Positions 1 to 9,231 of a stretch of DNA of 10,644 nucleotides are shown piece after piece (the stretch's first letter is position 1; each line of letters begins with the position of its first letter). The notes beneath the pieces were generated by a model. That model saw nothing but the letters and a program-made list of their open reading frames with translations, did not search any database and was not told where the DNA came from. Both the position numbers and the translations under genes were made by a program. Source of the stretch: Lunasporangiospora selenospora (Eukaryota > Mortierellomycota > Mortierellomycetes > Mortierellales > Mortierellaceae); assembly GCA_015680635.1 (NCBI GenBank), contig JAABOA010000717.1, positions 1 to 10,644 of the forward strand, given 5' to 3'.

Positions 1-1026
1 AGTGGGTGGGACATAGATAAAAGTGTCCTTGTCGTGCATTGCACTGCTGCTACTATCAGCAGGAATAGGATAGTCAGAATACGGCATCGCAGCAGCCAAG
101 TAAACGCGGTTTCCATCAGTGCCATCGTCTTCTCTTGGAGGCAACGGAGGCAAGGTTCGGTGGAGATCAGGCGAATGTGTCTCGACAACCGGGATCACAA
201 CGGCATGCGACTGGTAATTGGGCCTATACCCTGCGGGCTCTGTCTCGTGTGGTAGAACTGGGTGTGGCTGGACCACAAGACTTGCAGACAAGGCACTCAG
301 CTCGACAGGTGGTGACTGGAGCTGACTCCGTTCGAATCGGTCCGCCTTGGCAGACGAAGCCATATGGTAGTTGCGGATGTAGGCACGTCGGACTCTATCC
401 TGAAGGATAGAAGTGCAAATCGCCTCAAGTATGGCAAGCCCCCCGATAAAAGTCACGAGCTGGAGGATGGTCTGGTCAAAAAGGCAGACTATTGTCAACT
501 TGTTATCCCAATCGACAGTAGGGCAGTCAAATAGGTCTCGAGGATCGTAGCTAGAATAACTGATGAAGTCTGCCTGGGGTGACTTGCGACTGAAGGGCAA
601 GTAGATGACTGCGTGGGAGCTGCGTACAAAGCAATGAATGGTGGCATTGAGCAAGGCTGCTGCTGAAACGAGCAACAAAATGACGCGAGTGACATTTAAG
701 AATACGTTGCAGCATGACTTGAAGATCGTGTGTTGTTTGTGGATTTTATCAGACTTGGCAGGAACTGTAAACTCTGAGGTGCTCAGTGGCAAGACAGCCT
801 CGGGTCTGGCCTTGCGAGCGAGTCTGATGGCTGAAGGTGAGAGGACAAAGATCCAAAAGATAAAGCCCGTTACCGGGGTGTGGACGTAGAACCGCCAGAG
901 GAATACGATTTGCTCGTATCTATGATGGAGACTGACAAGGTACATGTCAAGCCCGAAAGTGATTGCACATGCTATGATGAGCAGGTAGCGGAGGGACGCT
1001 GTGAATACTGCTAGTCTCGCGACCAT
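1..1026 (-). CDS. Four-helix membrane protein with proline-rich tail (partial, C-terminus off the window)
   Basis: Function unknown. The frame is open from an ATG at 1026 to the window edge: 342 codons without a stop and no need for an intron. The start has A at -3 and G at +4, a good eukaryotic context. Four hydrophobic segments lie at about residues 12-31, 50-66, 109-131 and 186-207. The loop between helices 3 and 4 (about 132-185) holds two cysteines (C132, C168) that could pair. After helix 4 the chain is basic (QDRVRRAYIRNYH) and then becomes a long, Pro/Ser/His-rich, probably disordered tail (about 223-342) with RTLPPLPPR at 290-298, an SH3-ligand-like site. Four helices plus a cytosolic tail resemble MARVEL-like or similar fungal plasma-membrane proteins, but I see no diagnostic motif, so this is only an analogy. 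Coding is secure; function is not. Confidence 0.85.
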   Translation of the reverse strand, partial: MVARLAVFTASLRYLLIIACAITFGLDMYLVSLHHRYEQIVFLWRFYVHTPVTGFIFWIFVLSPSAIRLARKARPEAVLPLSTSEFTVPAKSDKIHKQHTIFKSCCNVFLNVTRVILLLVSAAALLNATIHCFVRSSHAVIYLPFSRKSPQADFISYSSYDPRDLFDCPTVDWDNKLTIVCLFDQTILQLVTFIGGLAILEAICTSILQDRVRRAYIRNYHMASSAKADRFERSQLQSPPVELSALSASLVVQPHPVLPHETEPAGYRPNYQSHAVVIPVVETHSPDLHRTLPPLPPREDDGTDGNRVYLAAAMPYSDYPIPADSSSSAMHDKDTFIYVPPT

Positions 1027-1202
1027 GATGTACTGTCGATCCCTTGTACTTGGGAAGGTAGGAGAGAGGAGGGGAAGTGGAGATGGTGGGGGGGGGGTAT
1101 GAGGCGGAGTGTGTGCTGAATATGGAGAGAGTGAGAAAGGTGTCAGGAAAGGTCCGAGAAATGAGTCCAAGTCACATAGGGCCCGTTGCAGACATTTATA
1201 TA
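1027..1202 (-). promoter_or_regulatory. Putative core promoter and pyrimidine-rich leader of the membrane protein gene
   Basis: On the minus strand a TATATAAA box lies at 1202-1195, about 170 bp before the ATG at 1026. It is followed by CT-rich sequence (CTTTCTCACTCTCTCC at about 1139-1124), a run of ten C (1097-1088) and more pyrimidine-rich sequence up to the start codon. A TATA box followed by a CT-rich start region is a common fungal promoter layout. The transcription start is inferred, not seen. Confidence 0.4.
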
Positions 1203-1435
1203 TCTTAGCCAGGATTGTCCCGATTCGCGCTTTGAATCCCCCCCTACTAGACGAAAGCCTTCTCCCTGGCAATAGCCACTGTAATAGGCCAAGCATGCTT
1301 GCGACAGTTTCCTTTCTCTCGATTTGACTGCACAACGACGTTTGGCCAAGAGATCCCTCTGCATATTTTCTTGGCAAAAATTGAGTTCAAAATAAAAAAA
1401 AATAAGCATTGCAAGAGGGGTGTGCCTGGGCTCAG

Positions 1436-1453
1436 TCTCTCTCTCTCTCTCTC
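1436..1453. repeat. (TC)9 microsatellite
   Basis: Nine perfect TC units in the intergenic stretch, followed by more pyrimidine-rich sequence to about 1470. It lies some 230 bp upstream of the TATA-like box of the minus-strand gene, so it could be part of an extended promoter, but it may be a neutral microsatellite. Confidence 0.9.
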
Positions 1454-1915
1454 CTTTCTTCTCCCTACTAGGATGGGGCAGGACAGGGCTGTAGGCCCTT
1501 GTCAAAGACGAAGGGCTATTTTCTTGGTCCATCTCTCGCCGTGTCTTTCTCCCCCTGTGGATCCCCAAAAGTTGTCCAACAGCCACGACACAGACCCCCG
1601 GGATGGTCTGTTTTCTCTTGGCAGCCATCCATTGCTTGCGACCGTCTCTGTAGTCACAAAGAAACACGTCTGTCCTACCAGTCAAATTTGGCAACATCGT
1701 TGTCTTGCGACAGAGAGGACCAATAACGCACTGACTCTCACAAATGTTTGAGTCTGCCCCTATTCACTCAACAGCTACGCGACTGCCTAGAGCGCAGCAC
1801 CAACCATCTTCTCCCCAAAAGCACACATAGATACACGTGTATTCACTCTTCCTGTCATTACATTCAATCAAGTAAAAGGAATATAGAACAAACAAATTAT
1901 CAATCTGTCAATGTT

Positions 1916-1921
1916 TTTAAT
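1916..1921 (-). terminator. Possible polyadenylation signal of eIF3e (ATTAAA)
   Basis: ATTAAA on the minus strand, about 130 nt after the eIF3e stop, followed by a T- and GT-rich stretch (TTTGTTTGTTC). Position and composition fit a fungal 3' end; no direct evidence for cleavage here. Confidence 0.35.
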
Positions 1922-2048
1922 CCTCTAGTACAAACTGTCCAAGGCGACTCTCCATGATGAACAGAACCATATCGTTACTAAGGCAGCCCAATTGCGATCC
2001 AACCGAGCTCCAGTCTCCTTATCATTGCGCTGAAATGCTAATGGATGC

Positions 2049-4096
2049 TTAGGCTGATTCTGGGGCAGCCTGGGTCTTCTCCTGCTGAGCTGCCTTTGCC
2101 TGCGCTGCCTCCCGCTTGTCGATCGAGGTAGCCAAAACCTGAGAACGGAAGGAAAGACCTTTGGTCTTCTCAATAATCTGCTGGTAAACCGATGTTGGGT
2201 TGGTATTCATAACGACAGTGTTCTCCTGGTAGTCGATCTTGGCATCGACACGAGTATCCCGGATGAGGTTGACAATCCACTTCTCACCCTCCTCCTTTGA
2301 CATGTTAAGGGTCTGGCTGAGCTCCGAGATATCGATCTTTTGGTGAATGCGGCAGTAAGTCTCCGAGATGAAGCAGCGAGCGTTCTGAATAAAGTCCTCC
2401 TGGACGGCAACCAAGAAAAAGTCGTTCTCAAGAACCTCCTCGCACTCGACAAGCTTCTGCTTGGCAAGGTCAAAGTCAAAGTTGACGTAGAGGGCCTCAA
2501 CAAACTCCGTGACAGGGTCACGGTACTGGTACGACTCCTGCTCAATGATCTTGACGAGATCCTTGAGCAAGTTCTTGCGACGCCTGTTGGTGATGACGGC
2601 AGCTGTGAGATAGCGGAGGATCCATGGGCAAGAGGTCTGGATCGTGTTGATATACTGGGGTTGGAAGAACAGGTCGATGACAGCATCGCGGCCCTTGGGG
2701 TGGTTGAAGAAAACGAACAAGGACCAGTGAAGGAACCAGGTGCGCTGCTCCAGCTGGTGAAGAGCCGAGGGGAAGTGCTATTTATATCGTGAATATAAAA
2801 AGAGAAGAGAGGTTTGGCTGTTAATTTCGCGGTGATATAATCTGGAGACACTTGTTTTCCACATTCAAGAAGTCCAGCCTAGAAAATTATACGATCCTGT
2901 GCTTACCGTCTTGTCAATGTTATCCTTCAACTCCTGGACAGCCTCAAAGGCGACCTCCCAGTTACCGACCAAGATTTCCGAGGCCAACTTACCCCAGAGG
3001 GCAGAGAGTCCATGGACATCATCGGTCGACTACATAACGTCAACGAGGAAAACATATGTCTTTGTTAAAATTTTATCCGCATTCCAATGAATTGAACGCT
3101 GCAAGCGTGGGAGATAAAAAGAAGTACATGTAAGGTTGCAAGGCAAAAACGCGATGGTGTATTAAATGAGATCAAGACCACATACCAGAACACGGTAATG
3201 ATACAGCATATCGGCAGCACCACCATAGTTACCGCAGCTGTACTGGAACTGACCGAACTTATAGAGAGTCTGGATCATCTCGGGAGTCATCTATTGATTG
3301 AGGAATAGTAATAATAATAAAGACATCATTGGGTAAGTAATAAAACGAAACAACAGAGAGCAAAGACTTGGGAACACTGGAGATAACCGCTTTCAGAGTA
3401 GGACAACATACACCATAGTTTTCCCGCAAGAACTGCAAGTTCTGAAGCTTGTCCTGACGGAGAGCAGCAATAACATCGGGATTCTCAATCACATCCATGA
3501 CCTTCTGAGCTTCAGCCTGCTGGTTTTGGAACTGCTCCAGGATCTCCTCGCGCTTCTTGCCGAGTTCGATGGCTAGAATCAGGTGCAATGTGCCATATTA
3601 GTATGTGATCGCAAAAAGATAAAATGGGCCTGGGTAGGAGCTACTTTTCGAGGATTCTCTCCTCTGCATGGACGTGCTCCAGTACTCACCAGCGGGGGTG
3701 ACGCTAGCCTCCTTCAACTCGCCGTTGAGCTTCTCGATAAAGTCGATCATGTTGGTCTTCAAGGCGAGCTCATAGCGGGCCTCCAACACAGTGCTGGGGG
3801 TGTAGAAGAGCTAGATATATGGAAATAATTGTTGAGACAGGGCAGAGAGAGGTGTGAGGCAATAGATCGATCGCGTTAGCATTGGCGATGGCAGACGTAG
3901 TCCATTGAGATGGCCAAGCAGCAATGTTGAGTGTTCTGGTTCCAGTTCTGGCGCAGGTGGCAGGTGTACGGGATGAGCTTTGAGCATTGATTAGGAACAT
4001 TACTTCGTTGATCTCGAGGAACTCGAGCAAGGGGAAGACGAGATGAAGATCCAAGAAGGGGATCATCTTCGAGGTGAGATCATACTGGGCCGACAT
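2049..4096 (-). CDS. INT6: Eukaryotic translation initiation factor 3 subunit e (eIF3e / Int6), six exons
   Basis: Cytosolic subunit of the eIF3 complex, which binds the 40S ribosomal subunit and promotes mRNA recruitment. Exons on the minus strand: 4096-4004, 3810-3690, 3572-3412, 3290-3186, 3029-2907, 2777-2049. Introns are 193, 117, 121, 156 and 129 bp, all GT..AG, with a TACTAAT branch-like site in intron 2. The joined frame is 1332 nt, 443 aa, against about 445 aa for human eIF3e. The N-terminus ([10 protein letters not shown]...[13 protein letters not shown]) matches the family start closely. Exon 5 carries [13 protein letters not shown]; exon 6 begins [14 protein letters not shown] and continues [12 protein letters not shown]. 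The PCI domain lies at roughly residues 220-395 ([32 protein letters not shown]). The C-terminal tail is short and Ala/Gln/Lys-rich. The start at 4096 is the first in-frame ATG. Codon choice is strongly biased to GAG, AAG, CTC and GTC, as in highly expressed genes, unlike the gene to its right, with which it shares a divergent promoter. Confidence 0.95.
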
Positions 4097-4438
4097 GGTT
4101 GCAATTAGGGCACTGGTGGTCACTGCGAACGTGCTCGGCGTAGAGTGCTGGATACTAGCGAGGCAATGAGGCGAACTCGTTGGCTAAAGTCTTCAAAAGA
4201 GATGATCAATATTCGTGACTGTCACACTTCTACACTTCCACTCCGCCCTGAATACTATTCCAGCGAAAAATTTATTTTTCACAACACAATGCTGCTGACC
4301 ACCACCACCACAACTAATTTCGTCACAGAAAAGTGACAGCGTGTAGTCCTTAATCGTCCTGACAAACTTGTGACCGCCTTTGAGTCTCAAATAAATATTG
4401 ATGCAGCATTAGTCTTTGGTGGACTTTTGGATAATGTA
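4097..4438. promoter_or_regulatory. Divergent promoter between eIF3e and the Pol I initiation factor
   Basis: 342 bp separate the two start codons, so both promoters must lie here or overlap. GTGAC or its complement GTCAC occurs six times: 4119-4123, 4215-4219, 4221-4225, 4322-4326, 4333-4337 and 4370-4374. Four of these form two inverted pairs: the perfect palindrome GTGACTGTCAC at 4215-4225, and GTCAC-N6-GTGAC at 4322-4337. No strong TATA box faces eIF3e; an A/T-rich patch (AAATTTATTTTTC, about 4267-4279) lies in the middle. The binding factor is unknown. Confidence 0.6.
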
Positions 4439-4441
4439 ATG
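4401..4441 (+). promoter_or_regulatory. Two tiny upstream ORFs before the Pol I factor start
   Basis: ATG at 4401 opens a three-codon frame (Met-Gln-His-stop, 4401-4412). ATG at 4434 is followed at once by TAA (4437-4439), a start-stop element. The A of that TAA is also the A of the main ATG at 4439, giving ATGTAATG. If the transcript starts upstream of 4401, both would be met by scanning ribosomes. Their presence in the mRNA is inferred. Confidence 0.5.
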
Positions 4442-7400
4442 CATCGGCGCCATATTCAGACTCTCGACATTGCGACGGCTCCCTGGGCATGGCCAGCAAC
4501 ATCCGGGCCACATGCTGAAGGCCTAGACTTTGGCCGCCTTGGGAGTGCATCTTTTGAAACTTTTAGTCAATCCTGGAACTTTGCGCGACGCTCAGAAGGT
4601 GAGAGTTGTCCACTCATTGTCGACCAGACCTGTAGGCGTAGAAAGTCTACAACTGAAGTAATTCTAGAGGGGAGCTTTATTAATCCTCCTTTTTCTTCCA
4701 AATGGATATATTTCAACTTAATCGCAACTATAGAGTACGTCTACCGTCGCCGATCACCCTTGGTCCAAATGTTACCTCGACAACGAAGATGGGAGCCCAA
4801 GAAATGGGAGCCTTGGGATCTGCCAGCCCATGACGCACGCAGCACAATGCACAGGAGCATTATGAAGAGTGTATGTCTTATAATGATGGTGGTCTCTGGA
4901 GGCGATGAAAAAGACCCTTCCGACTATACACTTTCCTTGATTACTGCCAACTTATACACGGTCATTTTATTTTTATTTTTCTATGAATGGTTTCTAGCTT
5001 CGATTCATGAACTCGACTTATCCCGAGGACTGGTTTCCTGAAGACCCAGTGTACGGTATTATTGAAGAGGGAGAACGCGAGGACTATCAGCTATCTCAGT
5101 ACGATCCATTTCAAGCCAACCTTCTTGCAACGGGCCAGCTCTGGAATAGACCAGTAGTTGTAATACCCGGTGGACCCACGGGAGCCGATCTTGGTATGAT
5201 GGGGATAGGGTATTTTTTTTCATTTATTTCTTGAGTGAGTTGGCAAAAAGTACAACATCTAATGGCTGAATAGGGACACTCGCCTTGAATATCACGATCT
5301 ACCCCAACTAGAGATTGCACTTGTCAAGCAAAGACCGGGAAAGGAGCCACCCTTTGACTTGACACCCTCTACAGGAAGTCTTTTGAACCTGTCCTCGGCT
5401 ATTAAGCAGATCACAATGCCTTCTCAGTGTTCACAACAGGATATCGAGGGTAAAGATATCTATGTTATCCCATGCTCGACTATCATTTCTGCATTCTTAG
5501 GCTTTCTCTAGTCCTGAGGAGTTCGGCTTTGTTCACAGTCATCAATTTTTTTTCCAATCACCACCATGGGACTCAGACCAAGTGCTGGTCCGAACTAGGG
5601 AATCCATCACAATAATCACTGGAGCCGACATTTCCAGGATTTCAAGTATAAGACCATCAGATATCACAGTTGTGGACCAAATACCATCTAATCGAACGGT
5701 TCACGCAGCAATATCCCCGCATATACAGAACCAGTACGCTATGGTCAGCGATCATGGAGAAGTGTTCCTCTGGAAGCGATCTCCTGACCACTTGCTTTAC
5801 AGCCCCGATAATACTTTCTATGAGGACAATATTGGAGGATCGACACTGTATCCAGGAAACGATCTCTGGGCATCAAATAATGCCAAGTCAGATTTACTTG
5901 AGGCTCGCGGTTTATCGATTGTCAGGAGAGAGGATAGCTCGGTACTGGAAGAAAGTGGTCAGGCTAAGCACGACCCATGGAAGCGGTGTATCTGGGCAGC
6001 ACATCCATCGCAACTGGTGCTAGCCTCAAGATCTAGCATTTCTCTGCTGGACTTTAGGGTAAGAGTTCAAGAGTTTAGCTCGACTTGGAAGCAGAGGCTC
6101 CTTTCATCCCACGACCTTTACTAATCGACAAATCATTAATAGGGTCCCAACTCAGAAAGGTGTCTTTACAAGCCAAGGTCCAAAGAGACAATCAGGGCGC
6201 TACAGGAGGACCCGATCTCTTTTGCTCCGTTCCACACCTATTTCGCCACCTCTGGACAGCTGATATGTATTGACCAAAGGTTTTCGAAGACGCCTCTATT
6301 GACATGGGAACATAATATGGGACGCCAAGGTCCTTGTGGATTGAAGGTTGTAGGCATGGTAGAGAATGGTTCTTATCGCTGTAAGTTATCATTCTTGACA
6401 AATATATGGTAATGCTAAATGTGCCGAAGCTTCACTCAAGAGACCTGCTTCTGACCAGATCGGAGACACGGAGGTCAACCCTCTTCTCTATTTTCTTTTA
6501 TTCGTAGCGATGGCCATGATGTGGGACCAGCGAGATGCTAGTATTACCGTCTACAATTTCTCGATTGGATCAGAGAATGGATCCAGGGTACCGATGCAGT
6601 TTCTGGGCCGACCACAAGAGTTGCCCAATTTCCACAATCACTCTCAATATACTAGCACCAATGCTCTCCGGACCCCATTGGCGCAGTGGGATACACCAGC
6701 AAATGTGGATGGATCCCTACCCAATGCGAGCAGGCCTCCGCTCTTTGGGCTAGGGATTCTTTCGACCTCTCAACTGGAGGATGGTGTGCAGTCAGAAGAT
6801 ATGGATAATCGACCCCAAGCACAAAACTACAAAAACTCACCATTCTCACTCTTACAGTATTCTTATACAGGAGGAGTGTATGCACAGGAGATTGAGCTCA
6901 AACCAGAGTCTGAAATGACGGCATTTATAGACTCTAACAATGATTTACGAGACAGCATCCTCTCTGTAGACTTTGTGAAAAAAGGTTCAAAGGATTCTAA
7001 TGTGGCATCGGGTAACGAAACTGCGCTCGCCATTTCCCAGCAATCATCCTTGACTAGGATTGAGCAGCAGTCTTCAGAATCGATTGGAAATACCGATGCC
7101 GATAATGGAATGATTGACAGAATCCTTGCAGCGCCAGAGCAGCATGTTGCTCAATGGAGACCTGATCTCAGAGAAGAGGAAGATCTTGTCGATGGCGAGC
7201 TTGTGAACCCTGTGGAGCTTACTCCTCATCTAGACCTAGACCTTGGACCTATTGTAGACGATCTGACGACACGCCTGCAAACCAACCAGTGGTCTTCCAC
7301 CGCCGTTGAGGGTGCAGACCTAGAAGAGATTGTCAGGCGTGCCATGGATGTCCTCAACCGAGCAAAGGATACGGTATCGATGTAAGGACTTTTATTTTTG

Positions 7401-9066
7401 GAATACGTAGAAAGATGACATCCGAGAACTTTACTAACTTACCCTTTCTTTCTTTCACAGGTACGACCTAATGGAAGAAGTTCAGTGTCATCACTTTTCA
7501 GAGAGTCAGCGAGACACCATCTCAAGGCTAATAAGCAGTCATGTCGAGATATCAGCTTGGAAACCCTCCATCAAGGGCTTAAGTATTCATCGGAGAATCT
7601 CTAGGGTATATCCTGTGGATCAAGCACTAGCAACACTTTTGAAGGATCAAGAGTCTGATCTGGACTCTATCGTCAAACATCTCGATCAGATTTATCCCTT
7701 CCCTGAACAACATCCTCTCCAAAGTGAGGAGCCTGTAGGAGCTGTCACTCAAAAACTGGCAGACCTTTCTATTCCTTCACCTCACTCGCAGCCTTCAGCC
7801 ACGGTTATTGATCATGAACAGGAGGACAGAGACGATGAAAGAGAAGATGACGTTGAAAAGGCTAATGGTCAACCAGAGACCCAAAGAGAAGCAAGTCCTG
7901 TCCAGTATTGGCCATCTACCGATTCTCACCTTATTCGTGCTAGGGCCATTCGTCGTTTAGCACAAGATATTGTTTTATCGTCAATTGTGATTGTCCGCTC
8001 CACAAGGGCCTCCGTAGCCCAGGGCAAGGATGATATACCGGTATCCGAAGCATCTATTCCGAACAAGGGTAGCTCTCTGTTCCAATACCTATTTCAGGAC
8101 AATCAGGCGCAAGCTCGCCGGTTTAAACTTTCGGACAATTGTCAGGCAGTTCTTCAGGAATGGTCCGTCGGAGAGAACGTTGAAAAGTATGTGTACCAGA
8201 GACCAGAAGGCGTAGATGCCCAAGGAACATCAGACGAGAGTAACAGCGATCAATGGTCAGATGAAGAGGATGTCCAGCAGGAGAATGAGCGACGATTGCT
8301 TGAATTACGGAGACGACGAGAAAAGCGGCATACACGAACTAAATCAGGCAAGACCATGGACACTTCTTCAGCTTTGTCTTCTGTATCTCAACCTGCAACT
8401 ACAGCTCAGGACAGTTGGATGGACACATTTAGCCAACAGCCGGGAATGCCAGACGAAGATGGGTTCTTTTCGCTTCCAACGGTTATTTCGGCTTCGCAGT
8501 CTGTCTCGGCCATGCGGCCAACTCCATCTGTGACGATCAAGAAAACCAGTACTGCTACTGCTACTGTTACCGCTCCCACCACTACTACAAGCAAATATTC
8601 TCTCTCACAATCTTCAGGATTCCAGTCTGGAACCTCATCGCGCACAGAGTCCAAATTCCAGCGAAAGCTGTCGGTGAGCGAATCGGATCTCCAGTGGCCT
8701 TTGTCACTTGATCGACCCACGTTTCAATCCAGTTTTACTAGCAACGATAATTGGGAGGATAGTCTCAAGGTGCGATCACAACAACAGCATCGGTCTCAGT
8801 ATGATCTGCAGACTCATGATGAAATTATGTCTCTTTCCACAATCGCAGAAGGAGCTCCCTCACAGGAATCTCATTCTTTGAACATTCACAGTGAGCAGAG
8901 TCTGAGCCAAGGAGAGTATGAGAGCGGACTTGGAGGTAGCAACGCGTTATGGAGTGCAAGTCAACCATTACCTGGACTATTTGCGAATCGACGAGCTGGA
9001 GGAGGGGGAAAGGCTTCAGAAAAGAACAAGTCCAAGAAGAAGAAACCTCGAGCACAGGGATTCTAG
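4439..9066 (+). CDS. RRN6: RNA polymerase I initiation factor, TAF1C / Rrn6 family, eight exons
   Basis: Predicted nucleolar subunit of the SL1/core-factor complex that recruits RNA polymerase I to the rDNA promoter. Exons: 4439-4598, 4734-4870, 4998-5209, 5274-5449, 5577-6058, 6143-6380, 6508-7381, 7461-9066. Phases close to 3885 nt, about 1294 aa, longer than human TAF1C (about 870) or yeast Rrn6 (about 890). Exon 1 carries LDFGRLG...WNFAR, resembling the YGxxG...W.F.R start of fungal Rrn6. A beta-propeller-like region spans roughly residues 160-560: VLVRT (about 231-235), VSDHGEVFLW (about 285-294), an 'AAHPSQLVLASR...LLDFR' stretch ending exon 5, DQRFSKTPLLTWEHN (433-447), MMWDQRDASITVYNF (exon 7). 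TAF1C has an equivalent D-R-x-x-x-x-P-x-L-x-W-x-H. Exon 8 adds an acidic patch, a basic helix (NERRLLELRRRREKRH), a Ser/Thr-rich tail and the end KKKKPRAQGF; human TAF1C ends in a similar KKPRxGF. The start is the first in-frame ATG; a GTG at 4370 is the only upstream alternative. Least certain are intron 4 (5450-5576; alternative 5427-5511) and intron 1, which is stop-free and in frame. Confidence 0.78.
8551..8568 (+). repeat. Hexanucleotide (ACTGCT)-like repeat in the Pol I factor tail
   Basis: Three units, ACTGCT ACTGCT ACTGTT, in frame within exon 8, encoding alternating Thr-Ala / Thr-Val inside the Ser/Thr-rich tail, followed by a run of Thr codons. Likely replication slippage in a disordered region that tolerates length change. 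Confidence 0.75.
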
Positions 9067-9159
9067 AGAGACAATATCAAGGGGTAAACAACATGGAGCA
9101 TTTTTTTCTTTGCATATTTTTTTTCTTTCCGTTTGTATATTATCTCGTAGAAATTACAC

Positions 9160-9165
9160 AATAAA
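9160..9165 (+). terminator. Polyadenylation signal AATAAA of the Pol I factor gene
   Basis: AATAAA 94 nt after the stop at 9066, preceded by T-rich sequence and TTTGTATATTAT, a usual fungal efficiency-element composition. A cleavage site would be expected 10-30 nt later. Confidence 0.6.
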
Positions 9166-9231
9166 ACTTACGTAGAGAGAGGGTGTATTCTTGGCTCTGG
9201 TCAAGCGAGTACTACTCTAGATAGTGTCACA

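Larger units (their letters stand above)
1027..2048. other. Intergenic stretch between membrane protein and eIF3e genes, no convincing gene
   Basis: About 1 kb between the start of the left-hand gene and the stop of eIF3e. Overlapping open frames exist on both strands (1143-1697 minus, 1299-1751 plus), but their translations are low-complexity where they cross the CT and A-rich runs and match no family I recognise. I read the right part as eIF3e 3' untranslated sequence and the left part as promoter and leader of the membrane protein gene. The middle (about 1210-1900) holds a (TC)9 repeat, an A-rich run near 1391-1404 and nothing else I can name. Confidence 0.6.

Noticed and set aside
330-338. 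GTTCGAATC resembling a tRNA B box
   Set aside because: It lies inside a secure minus-strand coding frame, and I cannot fold an acceptor stem or anticodon arm around it.
2340-2792. 150-codon open frame antisense to eIF3e
   Set aside because: It is the mirror of strongly biased eIF3e exon 6 codons and runs into intron 5; its Leu/Val/Asp-rich translation is typical of an antisense shadow.
3770-4123. Single-exon reading of the eIF3e N-terminus through intron 1
   Set aside because: The frame stays open through most of the 193-bp intron, but residues after FLEINE lose all likeness to eIF3e and end in a stop, while splicing restores the family sequence.
4370-4438. N-terminal extension of the Pol I factor from a GTG at 4370
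   Set aside because: It needs a non-ATG start, and the 23 extra residues show nothing family-like; the ATG at 4439 is the first in frame.
4871-6507. Three introns of exactly 127 bp (4871-4997, 5450-5576, 6381-6507) in the Pol I factor
   Set aside because: Their sequences share no similarity beyond splice sites, so copies of a mobile intron are not supported; the equal length looks like coincidence, and one of the three is uncertain.
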